From positions 1 through 31,510 of the IMG/VR virus record IMGVR_UViG_3300030098_000955: a stretch of DNA of 31,510 nt; one strand, 5' to 3'. Shown piece by piece: positions 1 to 6,405 of this stretch. The first letter of the stretch is position 1. Each line of letters opens with the position of its first letter. The notes beneath the pieces are model-generated. The model did not search any database, had not been told where the DNA came from, and worked only from the letters and a program-made list of their open reading frames with translations. This stretch comes from a virus. The translations under genes and the position numbers were made by a program.

Positions 1-20
1 TCTGCTAAATATATTTTCAT
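1..20 (-). CDS. dpdA: 5' end of dpdA, cut by the left edge
   Basis: The minus strand from base 20 reads ATG followed by codons for K-I-Y-L-A, which is the N-terminus of the complete dpdA at 30688-31431. This copy is the overlap of the circular assembly, not a second gene. It starts one base after the stop of the ParB-like gene (22-549), so on the circle the ParB-like gene and dpdA are adjacent in one operon. Base 1 would change codon 7 from Gly to Asp or Glu, which may be strain variation or a contig-end error. Confidence 0.85.
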
Positions 21-99
21 TCTATATATCTAAAGAGGTTATGAAGATAGTTTCTGCATCTCTTCCGTCTAGTTTTATTTTATCTTGAATCTTTTTATA
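2..99. repeat. Direct terminal repeat, left copy
   Basis: Bases 2-99 are identical to bases 31413-31510 (98 bp, constant offset 31,411). Base 1 (T) differs from its counterpart at 31412 (C). This is the pattern of an assembled circular or circularly permuted molecule that was not trimmed. It contains the first codons of dpdA (minus strand, ATG at 18-20) and the 3' end of the ParB-like gene. Confidence 0.97.
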
Positions 100-549
100 T
101 GTTTCTTCGTTGTATTTAAGCACTATGGTATTATAAATGTCTTGTATTGATTCTTCTCTATCTTCAAAAAACTCATCTAAATTTATATCCTCAGGTTGCC
201 AAACATCCATTCCCCATTGTTTTAGGACAACCTCATCCCATTGGTTTGCTAAAATATCCCATTCCCACTCTCCGAAACCTACATTGTCTTTAATGATAAA
301 TTCTTGTTTCTGTTCTTCTGTTAATCCTTTCGCAATTTTTATAGGTACTTCTTGTAGTCCTGCTTCTGTACAGGCTCTAAAACGCATATTCCCTCCAAGT
401 ATAACCATTTCTTCGTCTACGACTATTGGTCTTAGTTCTAACATTTCAGGAAAATCTTTAATACTTTGTACTAGTTTTTTAAACTTTGGTTCTTTGATAA
501 CTCTTGGATTATCTGTATTTGGTTTTAGTTTTGATATTTTTATTTTCAT
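22..549 (-). CDS. ParB/sulfiredoxin-like domain protein
   Basis: This 175-residue protein has the ParB N-terminal fold signature: an N-P-R motif at about residues 14-16, a buried strand pair ending in a Gly-Gly-Asn-Met-Arg loop (52-56; the family has G-x-x-R or G-E-R-R here), then an amphipathic helix. In phages such stand-alone domains often sit beside DNA methylases or other DNA-modification genes and may bind or nick DNA or act as NTP switches. There is no separate helix-turn-helix, so it is not a full plasmid-type ParB. It is preceded by a copy of the late-type promoter motif and stops one base before dpdA on the circle, suggesting a role with the 7-deazaguanine cassette. The domain call is fairly sure; the function is open. 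Confidence 0.75.
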   Translation of the reverse strand: MKIKISKLKPNTDNPRVIKEPKFKKLVQSIKDFPEMLELRPIVVDEEMVILGGNMRFRACTEAGLQEVPIKIAKGLTEEQKQEFIIKDNVGFGEWEWDILANQWDEVVLKQWGMDVWQPEDINLDEFFEDREESIQDIYNTIVLKYNEETYKKIQDKIKLDGRDAETIFITSLDI

Positions 550-551
550 AT

Positions 552-581
552 TATATAATAGAATTGTTTAACATTCGTTTG
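552..581 (-). promoter_or_regulatory. Late-type promoter candidate (copy a)
   Basis: The minus strand reads CAAA (581-578), 14 bases, then TTCTATTATATA (563-552), two bases, and the ATG of the ParB-like gene. The same bipartite arrangement occurs at 13537-13566, 15947-15976 and, in variant form, 16594-16623. A -10-like element this close to the ATG would give an almost leaderless mRNA. Confidence 0.55.
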
Positions 582-813
582 GTAGCTGAAGTCTTATACC
601 TAGTTCGTGCATAGACCATATTCTTATTTCTTCGCAATACTGTTGAAATTCTTTTATTGTTAATTCTTTGCTTTTATCTGCTATAAATTTATGCTTCAGG
701 ACTTCGTGCATTTCGTATTTATGATAACCAAGTTCTTGTCCTAACGGCAAGACAATACATTTAAAATAATATCTATTCTGTTTATCACTCCTGACCATAT
801 CGTTCACGTTCAA
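568..813 (-). CDS. NinB-like phage recombination-associated protein (tentative)
   Basis: This 81-residue protein begins (from Met6) with R-S-D-K-Q-N-R-Y-Y-F, has a Y-x-x-x-E-M-H-E-x-L-K-H-K-F block near the middle, and ends in a L-Q-L-P-N-E tail. This pattern is common in small proteins of Gram-positive and Bacteroidetes phages that resemble the NinB/recombination-mediator group; I recognise it from the pattern only. It overlaps the upstream gene (785-1009) by 29 bases, so Met6 (base 798) is a possible alternative start. With the NinG-type gene at 2731-3144 it could form a recombination module. Confidence in coding is high, in function low. Confidence 0.6.
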   Translation of the reverse strand: MNVNDMVRSDKQNRYYFKCIVLPLGQELGYHKYEMHEVLKHKFIADKSKELTIKEFQQYCEEIRIWSMHELGIRLQLPNEC

Positions 814-1009
814 AATACCATTGTGTAAATGTTTTCATTTCTGAAACAGGTATATTAATATCTCTATACATTCTAAAAGTATATAAGGCATACTGTTGCG
901 CAAGTTCTTCTATGTAATCAAATAATATATTCTTTACATATCCTTCTTTGTCTACGTGTTCTGCGTCTGCTATTATTAGCTTTGCTATTGACCTATCTAT
1001 ATTATCCAT
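785..1009 (-). CDS. Small hypothetical protein
   Basis: This 74-residue protein of predicted helical character is rich in Asp/Glu and Tyr, with an aromatic C-terminal part containing Trp-Tyr-Phe-Glu. I see no recognised motif and no membrane segment. It sits in a run of overlapping early genes, overlapping its upstream neighbour by 8 bases and its downstream neighbour by 29 bases, as expected of a translationally coupled phage operon. I do not recognise the family. Confidence 0.6.
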   Translation of the reverse strand: MDNIDRSIAKLIIADAEHVDKEGYVKNILFDYIEELAQQYALYTFRMYRDINIPVSEMKTFTQWYFERERYGQE

Positions 1010-1232
1010 TGTTCGCTTTTATTAATCTTTTTGTAGTTTTTTTCCACGCTTTGTTTAAGTCGTTTTCGTTTCTTATTATCGTAGGCATACCCTGACCTTT
1101 AGGTACTTGTACTTTCATATATTCACCGCAGTCGCATAACGCTTCTATTGTAACTATCTTACCTTCTACTTCTTTAAGTGTTGCTTTTACAATCTGTTTG
1201 GTCTTTTGACATTTTTCGCACTTGTAAATCAT
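1002..1232 (-). CDS. Small zinc-ribbon protein
   Basis: This 76-residue protein has C-x-x-C at residues 5-8 and a second pair C-D-C-G near residues 33-36, separated by two beta-strand-like stretches: a minimal zinc ribbon. The C-terminal half is basic (K-K-T-T-K-R-L-I-K), compatible with nucleic-acid binding. Similar two-knuckle proteins are common in Bacteroidetes phage early regions without assigned function. Its 5' end overlaps the 1174-1416 gene by 59 bases in another frame. The overlap is long, but the N-terminal Cys pair supports the start at base 1232. Confidence 0.65.
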   Translation of the reverse strand: MIYKCEKCQKTKQIVKATLKEVEGKIVTIEALCDCGEYMKVQVPKGQGMPTIIRNENDLNKAWKKTTKRLIKANNG

Positions 1233-1416
1233 TTTCTAGTTTTTCTATTAGTTCTTCTTTCGTTAATAATTCCCTTCTATTCTTTACTGTTTTGTAATCT
1301 TCAGGGTCAAACACTTGTTTTACTTCTCGTATTAATCCTTTGCTATCTAATTTAATAAACCACCTTTCGTTAGGGTCTATGTTTGCTCTTTTAATAAATG
1401 ATAAATATGAAGTCAT
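1174..1416 (-). CDS. Small charged hypothetical protein
   Basis: This 80-residue protein is rich in Lys, Glu and Asp, with a likely helical C-terminal half (repeated E-L-I-E-K-L-E type pattern). The ATG at 1416 overlaps the stop of the 131-residue zinc protein (1413) by four bases (ATGA), supporting the start. The 3' 59 bases overlap the zinc-ribbon gene. I see no family signature. Possible roles as a DNA-binding accessory or host-takeover protein would be guesses. Confidence 0.6.
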   Translation of the reverse strand: MTSYLSFIKRANIDPNERWFIKLDSKGLIREVKQVFDPEDYKTVKNRRELLTKEELIEKLENDLQVRKMSKDQTDCKSNT

Positions 1417-1808
1417 AGTTTTTCGTATATAGTTTTTATTCCTCTTAATATGCTATGTAAACAACTTCCACAACTTGTTTTAGGATTATAGTTTGTGTTG
1501 TATATAGTATTATGTAATTCAACTAATTGTTTTGTTGTTTCTACACTATCAGCTACTCCGTTTTTTACTTTAGGATAGATGTCTTTTATTTCTTGTATTA
1601 AGTGTTCAGGTATTGCTGAGGGGGGTTCTATTTTATTTGTTTTTAGCCAATATTTCTTAGGACATTCTTGAAAAGATATACTTGCTTTTACTCGCATAAA
1701 ACAACCGCATATTTTACAATTTCCTGTCAGCTTGAAATAATATTCGCAAGACCTACAAATATTAAGTCGTTCTTTATACGTTTCTTTATTTACTAAGAAT
1801 TTAGTCAT
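1413..1808 (-). CDS. Zinc-binding protein with Cys-rich N-terminus (DUF6171-like, tentative)
   Basis: In this 131-residue protein, residues 18-50 carry R-S-C-x-x-Y, N-C-K-I-C-G-C-F-M-x-x-K and a later E-C-P motif, an arrangement of about six cysteines typical of a compact zinc knuckle found in many phage proteins annotated as DUF6171 or 'zinc finger'. The C-terminal part (about 60-131) is helical with one more Cys pair (C-G-S-C). It overlaps the sigma-like gene by 8 bases. The zinc site is visible; the cellular role is not. Confidence 0.65.
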   Translation of the reverse strand: MTKFLVNKETYKERLNICRSCEYYFKLTGNCKICGCFMRVKASISFQECPKKYWLKTNKIEPPSAIPEHLIQEIKDIYPKVKNGVADSVETTKQLVELHNTIYNTNYNPKTSCGSCLHSILRGIKTIYEKL

Positions 1809-2358
1809 TCAATATCTTTTTTAATTCTTTACGTACTTTGTCTATTGTAGTAAATACACTATTGCGACTGATACCTGTCTTTTCTGCTAGGCTATCTAAA
1901 GTGTTTCCTTCATAATAATACAACTTAAACAATTCCCTATCGTACCAATACTCAAGTTTGTCAAGTTCTTTATCTATTAATTCTAATTTCTTATAGTTTT
2001 GTTTTTCTATTTCTTGTGGTATATTTTCTAGTTTATATTTATGTATAGATTTGTTGTCTATTGTTGAGTTAGAACCATATATACTGTTTATTCTTGTATA
2101 GTATTTATTATATTTATAATAAAAAGGACTTCGCACACTTGTTAAAGACCTACGTAATACTACAGCTCCATATTTAATAAGACCCTTTTTTCCGTCTTTG
2201 TTATATATATCTTTTAAAGTCTGTTTATTCATTTGTAAAAAATAAAGCATAAGTTCCTGAACTGCGTTGTCTATTTCGTTCTTGTCTTTACATATACCAA
2301 AAGACATTTCGTAAAACTTCTTTCTTAGACCTGCAATTATTTTATAAATCTTATTCAC
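1801..2358 (-). CDS. Sigma-70-like (ECF-like) transcription factor
   Basis: This 185-residue protein has the size and layout of a short sigma factor. An N-terminal helical part (about 1-100) resembles region 2. The C-terminal 55 residues look like region 4, with the helix-turn-helix L-D-S-L-A-E-K-T-G-I-S-R-N-S-V followed by I-D-K-V-R-K-E-L. The region 2 match is weak. Phages use such proteins to direct middle or late transcription, and this genome has a repeated promoter-like motif in front of the modification and structural modules only, which makes it the natural candidate regulator. A terminase-like or general DNA-binding HTH role is the alternative. Confidence 0.6.
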   Translation of the reverse strand: MNKIYKIIAGLRKKFYEMSFGICKDKNEIDNAVQELMLYFLQMNKQTLKDIYNKDGKKGLIKYGAVVLRRSLTSVRSPFYYKYNKYYTRINSIYGSNSTIDNKSIHKYKLENIPQEIEKQNYKKLELIDKELDKLEYWYDRELFKLYYYEGNTLDSLAEKTGISRNSVFTTIDKVRKELKKILND

Positions 2359-2707
2359 TTTGTATTTGTATGTATTCTATTTTCTCTATTACTCTTTGTG
2401 TCTTTTCGTTTATTAAGTATTGATACCCTCGCAATTTACCTCTATTTCTTTTTGTTTCTAGTGCTGCTAAATATCCATTAGTCATAACAGATACTTGCAA
2501 AGGCAGTATCATCATAAAGTCGTAGAAGTTACCTTTCGTAGTTCCTTTTTTGTAATTGTTATGGTATTCAATTACAATATCTAGTACGTCTTTGTAGCTT
2601 TGAAATCTAATATCAGTTGATAGGTCTTCTATTAATTGAAGTACGAAGTTTAAATATTCTCTTAGTATAGTTTTGTGTTCTAAACTTACATAATCAAACT
2701 TCTTCAT
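2351..2707 (-). CDS. Hypothetical protein, early region
   Basis: This 118-residue protein is predicted mostly helical and begins M-K-K-F-D-Y. It has no Cys motifs and no clear membrane span, although residues 60-80 are fairly hydrophobic. It overlaps the sigma-like gene by 8 bases. An A/T-rich inverted repeat (ATTAGAA / TTCTAAT, 2719-2740) lies just upstream, across the end of the NinG-type gene. I do not recognise the family. Confidence 0.55.
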   Translation of the reverse strand: MKKFDYVSLEHKTILREYLNFVLQLIEDLSTDIRFQSYKDVLDIVIEYHNNYKKGTTKGNFYDFMMILPLQVSVMTNGYLAALETKRNRGKLRGYQYLINEKTQRVIEKIEYIQIQSE

Positions 2708-2730
2708 TTGACTAAATTATTAGAATTTTT

Positions 2731-3144
2731 TTATTCTAATCCTTTCTCTTTTTTTAAGTTATTAACAATTGCTTTGTAATAACGTATGTTTTCTTCGTAT
2801 TCTACACGTGTAAATTTGAATCTTTGATTTGCTATAAATTCTAGTTCGTGTGCTGTTCCTGCTCCGTATTCTACATTTAATTTAGTACCGAATTTGAACT
2901 GTTCGCCTGAACCTGAAAACATATTACAACGGACACACTGTACTTGACAATTTTGTTCGTTCCAACGTGTGTTGTGTTTACGTCTGCTTTGAAAGTGTCC
3001 ACATTGTAATTTTTTGTAGTGGTCTAATTTACCGCAAGTATAACATTCAGCTATTCCTGTTGGTGTTGCTTTTCTTAATCTAATATAAAGGCTAAACCAT
3101 TTATCAAGTTCTTTTTTTAACTTACTAATAGGTTTTTTTACCAT
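2731..3144 (-). CDS. ninG: NinG/Rap-type recombination protein
   Basis: This 137-residue protein has the lambda NinG (Rap) layout: a basic N-terminal helix (about 1-25), then a zinc-binding block with C34-x-x-C37, C48-G-H50-F-Q-S-R-R, N65-C66 and C70-V-R-C73-N, and an aromatic/charged C-terminal helix. NinG family proteins act in phage recombination as structure-selective endonucleases on branched DNA. The C-G-H-F and Q-C-x-x-C-N motifs are well kept. It overlaps the winged-helix gene upstream by 7 bases. With the NinB-like gene it suggests recombination-dependent replication. Confidence 0.85.
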   Translation of the reverse strand: MVKKPISKLKKELDKWFSLYIRLRKATPTGIAECYTCGKLDHYKKLQCGHFQSRRKHNTRWNEQNCQVQCVRCNMFSGSGEQFKFGTKLNVEYGAGTAHELEFIANQRFKFTRVEYEENIRYYKAIVNNLKKEKGLE

Positions 3145-3413
3145 AAAGTATTCTGTATAAATTCTTCAGGCGGTGCTACATAAGAGTATTTAGCAATTTT
3201 AGTTTTTCTTCCGAATCTAGTTTCTCTTTCTATTGGTGTGCTATCAATAAAGTATCCTTCTTTTCTATGGTTAAATATAATTGCTGATAGTCTTGTTGCT
3301 CCATACTCTTTAATAGCTTCCCAACTAGTTATACTTTTGTAATTTTTTAAATGCCAAAGTACCGCGTCAGATTGTGTCTTTACTTCGTTTCTTTTTATTG
3401 TTATTTTCTTCAT
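3138..3413 (-). CDS. Helix-turn-helix protein (HTH_39-like)
   Basis: This 91-residue protein matches the small winged-helix pattern seen in Pfam HTH_39: Q-S-D-A-V-L-W-H-L-K, then S-I-T-S-W-E-A-I-K-E-Y-G-A-T-R-L-S-A-I-I-F, then a wing with R-K-E-G-Y. These proteins are frequent in phage early regions and probably bind DNA or regulate transcription. The 5' part is overlapped in another frame by a 45-residue membrane peptide gene (3367-3504). The N-terminal Lys/Arg cluster fits DNA binding. Confidence 0.7.
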   Translation of the reverse strand: MKKITIKRNEVKTQSDAVLWHLKNYKSITSWEAIKEYGATRLSAIIFNHRKEGYFIDSTPIERETRFGRKTKIAKYSYVAPPEEFIQNTLW

Positions 3414-3504
3414 GATTTTTAAAGTTTGGCGGATATACTTCAGAAGTTATTGCTTCTAAAATACATACCACGATTAATAATACCCATACTATATAAAATT
3501 CCAT
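3367..3504 (-). CDS. Small single-pass membrane protein, 45 aa
   Basis: The minus-strand ORF from ATG 3504 to TGA 3367 encodes 45 residues. Residues 3-20 form a hydrophobic span (F-Y-I-V-W-V-L-L-I-V-V-C-I-L), followed by a polar tail ending in a Lys/Arg/Asn-rich stretch. It starts four bases after the stop of the 26-residue membrane peptide and overlaps the HTH gene by 47 bases. The tandem placement of two membrane peptides in a space otherwise empty supports both. Topology is N-out or N-in with a basic cytoplasmic tail. Function unknown; host membrane interference or an inner-membrane accessory are possibilities. Confidence 0.55.
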   Translation of the reverse strand: MEFYIVWVLLIVVCILEAITSEVYPPNFKNHEENNNKKKRSKDTI

Positions 3505-3508
3505 AATG

Positions 3509-3589
3509 TTATTTGTCTATGTATTCGTAATCTCTAAACTTACTATAAAGCCAAAGTACGAATCCTATTAATATTGCCCAAGCTATCAT
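3509..3589 (-). CDS. Membrane micropeptide, 26 aa
   Basis: The minus-strand ORF from ATG 3589 to TAA 3509 encodes 26 residues. The ATG overlaps the TGA of the 121-residue gene upstream (ATGA, 3586-3589), a strong sign of coupled translation. Residues 2-15 are hydrophobic (I-A-W-A-I-L-I-G-F-V-L-W-L-Y), followed by a short charged end (K-F-R-D-Y-E-Y-I-D-K). It is probably a single-pass membrane peptide. No family recognised. Confidence 0.5.
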   Translation of the reverse strand: MIAWAILIGFVLWLYSKFRDYEYIDK

Positions 3590-3951
3590 TTGAGTAGTTT
3601 TTGTTTTCTATAATATAATTCTTTTGTTTCGTCTGCACCGCAAGTTTCTACATTATATATTGCGTTATCTATTCTTTTTTTATGTGCTAATAACCACCTG
3701 TAAAAAGTGCTTATGTTTAAGAACTGTTGTTGTTCACTATAACGAACTCCTATTCTAAAGGATTCTTTTACATCTTGAAAATATAAATTTTGAAATCTAG
3801 TTTCTAATTGTAAATCTTTTGCAAATATTTTACTAAGAGCAGCCATAGTCTTGCCGTCTGTTTTATGTCCTAGTTCTATTGAAGTTTGTGCAATTAAGTC
3901 GTATACGTCTTCTGTTAAAAAGCATAACTCATATTGTTTTATTAATTTCAT
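3586..3951 (-). CDS. Hypothetical protein next to replication gene
   Basis: This 121-residue protein is mainly helical, with a basic C-terminal end. It has no Walker or zinc motif. It overlaps the replication protein gene by four bases at its start (ATGA) and couples to the 26-residue membrane peptide at its end. The position directly after the winged-helix replication gene, and its size, are where a helicase loader might be found, but no AAA+ motif is visible, so I leave it unassigned. Confidence 0.55.
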   Translation of the reverse strand: MKLIKQYELCFLTEDVYDLIAQTSIELGHKTDGKTMAALSKIFAKDLQLETRFQNLYFQDVKESFRIGVRYSEQQQFLNISTFYRWLLAHKKRIDNAIYNVETCGADETKELYYRKQKLLK

Positions 3952-4583
3952 AATAGTTCTTTGCCTTTTAGGTATTCGTTTAATTGTGTGTCTATTTTAG
4001 ACGTTTTATTATCATATTGTTTACTTCGCTTAGACCAAGTTTTTAATCTGCGTTTTGTACACCAAGTTTTTTGCATATCTTTTCGCAACTTACCACGTTT
4101 AGAAGGTTCAGTCCAATAATCATAAAAATCTTCTAACATTTCTTTTGGATAATCATAACTAAAAACTTCTTCTTTAAAAGTAATATTATTATTTATTATT
4201 ATTTCTTTATTATTATTAATAGTTTTACATTTTTCAAACCTCTTGTTGTTAATAAACTTAATAACTTGTTCTTCATTTATTTTAAAGTGTTGTTTTGCAG
4301 GTATTCCTTTTCTTTTAACTTCTAGAATACCTAGATTTTTTAGTTTCTCAACTGCTTTTCTAATTTGATAAGGACTTAATGTAGTATCTTTTTCTATATT
4401 CTTTTCGGTATTAAAAAACCACCCTTTGTCTGTAGATACAATTTCTGTAATTTGTTGGTTTTTAATAAAGTATTCTTCTTTTGATATAAGGTCTGCAAGT
4501 AATACAGTTTCTTTAAGACCTATTAATTTTGCTAATTCTTTATTAACTATTAAAAAAGCTGTACTACTTAACAAATGTTTCAT
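3948..4583 (-). CDS. Phage replication initiation-type protein (winged helix, DnaD-like layout)
   Basis: This 211-residue protein has an N-terminal winged-helix domain (about 15-105) with the phage replication-protein pattern: L-I-G-L-K-E-T-V-L-L-A-D-L, then W-F-F-N-T-E, then L-S-P-Y-Q-I-R-K-A-V-E-K-L-K-N-L-G-I-L-E-V and a wing ending in H-F-K-I. A low-complexity Asn/Ile linker (about 115-135) follows. The C-terminus has F-Y-D-Y-W-T-E-P with many Lys/Arg, as in DnaD-like and 'replisome organizer' proteins. It would bind the origin and recruit the host replicative helicase. It overlaps its upstream neighbour by 4 bases. Confidence 0.75.
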   Translation of the reverse strand: MKHLLSSTAFLIVNKELAKLIGLKETVLLADLISKEEYFIKNQQITEIVSTDKGWFFNTEKNIEKDTTLSPYQIRKAVEKLKNLGILEVKRKGIPAKQHFKINEEQVIKFINNKRFEKCKTINNNKEIIINNNITFKEEVFSYDYPKEMLEDFYDYWTEPSKRGKLRKDMQKTWCTKRRLKTWSKRSKQYDNKTSKIDTQLNEYLKGKELL

Positions 4584-5023
4584 AATAAATCTAAGTCTAA
4601 ATTATGTTTATAATTTTTTAAAAGTAACCTTATATTTTTTTCTATGCTACTTATATTATTTGAATTTGTATGAATTGTCGCAACCATAGTTTTTAAATTG
4701 TTACTCATATTATTTTCAACTGCAGCAAAAACCTTATTAAAAGTATTACGATATAATGCCCAAGTTTTATATAGAACTTCGTGTTGTTTTTCATAATGAT
4801 ATATAGAACTTCTATCTCTATTTAATTCATTTGAAATACAATTATAATGTATACCTTTTTTAACTCTAGCAATATTACTAGCAACCATTCTAGGTATATG
4901 AACAGCTTGTTCTCTTGTTTTATGTCTTAAACTATTTTTAGGTAGCTTACATACCTGCGTAGTCATTACGCAGATATGTTCTACCATACTTTTATCGGCT
5001 AAAGGAATTATTATTTTAGGCAT
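4580..5023 (-). CDS. DnaA domain IV-like DNA-binding protein
   Basis: This is a 147-residue protein, taking the ATG at 5023 (M-P-K-I-I-I-P). The frame is open to 5083, but that extension would overlap the preceding gene, whereas 5023 begins one base after its stop and has an AAAGGA about a dozen bases upstream. Residues around 30-85 match the DnaA C-terminal DNA-binding domain: R-x-Q-A-V-H-I-P-R-M-V-A (DnaA: A-R-Q-I-A-M-Y), G-I-H-Y-N-C-I-S-N-E-L, then N-R-D-R-S-S-I-Y-H-Y (DnaA signature G-R-D-H-T-T-V-x-H). There is no AAA+ ATPase domain. It is probably an origin- or DnaA-box-binding protein acting with the neighbouring initiator. Confidence 0.75.
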   Translation of the reverse strand: MPKIIIPLADKSMVEHICVMTTQVCKLPKNSLRHKTREQAVHIPRMVASNIARVKKGIHYNCISNELNRDRSSIYHYEKQHEVLYKTWALYRNTFNKVFAAVENNMSNNLKTMVATIHTNSNNISSIEKNIRLLLKNYKHNLDLDLL

Positions 5024-5024
5024 A

Positions 5025-5399
5025 TTAAAATGGTCCTTTATTAGAACCCTTTTCCATAATATAATCGTACCACTTTGTAGCAAGTGTTGTTACATCTTCA
5101 CTTGTGCCGTTTTTAGCAATTACAAAATCTACTGCACACTTTAAGGTGCTTTGCTTGACTATCATTTTTTGTACGTTATCGTCTTTCTTATAACCACCAC
5201 CACCTTGATAATCTGTTTGGATTTTAATAGAACCTTTGTCGTTCATAGTGTATTTAATTAATTCACCTTCTTTTAACTTAGGGTCTTCTGTTTTGCGATA
5301 TATTTTACCTACATCACCATTTTGCATTTCAACTTCAAAAACGTATAATTCTTTAAACATTCCTGAACCTTGAACTGAACTTACATTACTTTCTTTCAT
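5025..5399 (-). CDS. Putative single-stranded DNA-binding (OB-like) protein
   Basis: This 124-residue protein has an N-terminal half with an alternating strand pattern (F-E-V-E-M, G-D-V-G-K-I-Y, L-I-K-Y-T) followed by a Gly-rich turn (Q-G-G-G-G-Y), compatible with an OB fold. The C-terminal half has the pattern V-K-Q-S-T-L-K-C-A-V-D-F and then A-T-K-W-Y-D-Y-I, seen in phage-encoded proteins annotated as ssDNA-binding. It heads the replication gene set, one base before the DnaA-like gene. The assignment rests on pattern and context; homologous-recombination accessory is an alternative. Confidence 0.5.
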   Translation of the reverse strand: MKESNVSSVQGSGMFKELYVFEVEMQNGDVGKIYRKTEDPKLKEGELIKYTMNDKGSIKIQTDYQGGGGYKKDDNVQKMIVKQSTLKCAVDFVIAKNGTSEDVTTLATKWYDYIMEKGSNKGPF

Positions 5400-5472
5400 A
5401 TTTCTTTTTTTAAAGTTTGCCTACTATTAAGGAGTTCGGCTTTTCCTATTCTTAAATATAAGAAATTTAAAA

Positions 5473-5775
5473 TTAAAATTGTTGTATTATAAAAGATTCT
5501 CCATTTTTAAAAGCCCAATAGAATGTAGCGTCCATTATTGATTGTTCATCAGGATAATCTTCTTTATTATAATCTTTCCAAAATTCTTCCATATCTTCAT
5601 ATTCTGTATATTCACAAGAGAAGGCAATAGGGTCAAATTCTATTTCTTCACCTGTATTTTCTTCGTAACTTGTTAGCATTTCAAACAACTCTAATCTACC
5701 TATTGGGCTAAAATCGTTTGGTCTATGTTCTGCAAACCAACTTGCAAATTCATATATATTTATATTGTTTTTCAT
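5473..5775 (-). CDS. Conserved acidic phage protein
   Basis: This 100-residue, strongly acidic protein belongs by pattern to a widespread phage hypothetical family: an N-terminal F-x-x-W-F block, E-L-F-E-M-L-x-x-Y-E-E-x-T-G-E-E-I-E-F-D-x-I-A-F, then C-E-Y-T-E-Y, and the terminal F-I-I-Q-Q-F. The family occurs in phages of Gram-positive and Bacteroidetes hosts with no proven role; DNA mimicry has been a natural guess given the acidity, but I see nothing that proves it. It overlaps the upstream 65-residue gene by 4 bases (ATGA). Confidence 0.7.
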   Translation of the reverse strand: MKNNINIYEFASWFAEHRPNDFSPIGRLELFEMLTSYEENTGEEIEFDPIAFSCEYTEYEDMEEFWKDYNKEDYPDEQSIMDATFYWAFKNGESFIIQQF

Positions 5776-5969
5776 AATTTCTTAATATGTTTAATTAATT
5801 GTTTTTTAATATATTCAACCTGCTCTTTATTTATACAATTTATAAAATCGTATGCGTCAAAAGTAACGCTAAATTCAATTCCTTTTTCGTCAGTTCCTGC
5901 TATATGTACTTCACCTTCAAAAGAATGAAATGTATGTATATCGTTTAGTCTTTTATGTATTTCTTCCAT
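5772..5969 (-). CDS. Small hypothetical protein
   Basis: This 65-residue protein has a central strand-rich part (G-E-V-H-I-A-G, G-I-E-F-S-V-T-F) and ends in a basic helix (I-K-K-Q-L-I-K-H-I-K-K-L). There are no motifs I recognise. Its stop overlaps the start of the acidic protein gene (ATGA). It lies directly after a 130-base gap holding an inverted-repeat structure. Confidence 0.55.
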   Translation of the reverse strand: MEEIHKRLNDIHTFHSFEGEVHIAGTDEKGIEFSVTFDAYDFINCINKEQVEYIKKQLIKHIKKL

Positions 5970-6037
5970 ATCTATTTATTTAATTATTAAAAAAATAAGG
6001 CAAGAGTTTGGTATCGCAACTGATTTTATCTCTTATT

Positions 6038-6095
6038 AAGTGTGTTTGAGGACTCTAGATTTATTACAGCAATAACCTCAACCAATACACACCTT
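6038..6095 (-). other. Imperfect hairpin element in intergenic gap
   Basis: In the 131-base gap 5970-6100, the arms CCTCAA (6076-6081) and TTGAGG (6046-6051) pair. The pairing continues, after a five-base bulge, with ACACA/TGTGT and, after a one-base bulge, CTT/AAG. A second small hairpin (TTATT, 6061-6065, with AATAA, 6071-6075) sits inside. The T-run on the minus strand lies some 45 bases further on, so this is not a plain terminator. It could be an mRNA leader element for 5772-5969. Confidence 0.35.
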
Positions 6096-6100
6096 ATTAT

Positions 6101-6403
6101 TTATATATTTATTTCTAAGTCAATATTATATTCTTCTGTATATTCTTCTAAAACTGAACTTGCGTTTTCTTTACATCTTGAACACCTTTTATCTTCAGTC
6201 AAAGTAGCTTCACAACAATGAGATACTTCGTTACAATCGCAGTCTTCTCTTTCGTTACATACTATACAACATTGATGTTTTTCGCAGTGGTCGTCAAAGT
6301 CTTCTGCTTCATTACTACATAATAGACAAGATTTGTTATTTGAGCAATCTCTAGGGTCATTATAAAGTCCGTGCGTTGCTTTTATCCATTTATTTTCTTC
6401 CAT
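6101..6403 (-). CDS. Cysteine-rich zinc-binding protein
   Basis: This 100-residue acidic protein has a dense set of metal-type motifs: S-C-L-L-C, H-x-C-x-x-H-Q-C-C-I-V-C, D-C-D-C, H-C-C and C-S-R-C between residues 20 and 78. This would hold two or three zinc ions in ribbon or treble-clef folds. The end is acidic (E-E-Y-T-E-E-Y). It resembles small zinc proteins that phages use as transcription or degradation modulators, but no named family is evident. It starts three bases after the stop of the 58-residue coiled-coil gene. Confidence 0.65.
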   Translation of the reverse strand: MEENKWIKATHGLYNDPRDCSNNKSCLLCSNEAEDFDDHCEKHQCCIVCNEREDCDCNEVSHCCEATLTEDKRCSRCKENASSVLEEYTEEYNIDLEINI

Positions 6404-6405
6404 AA

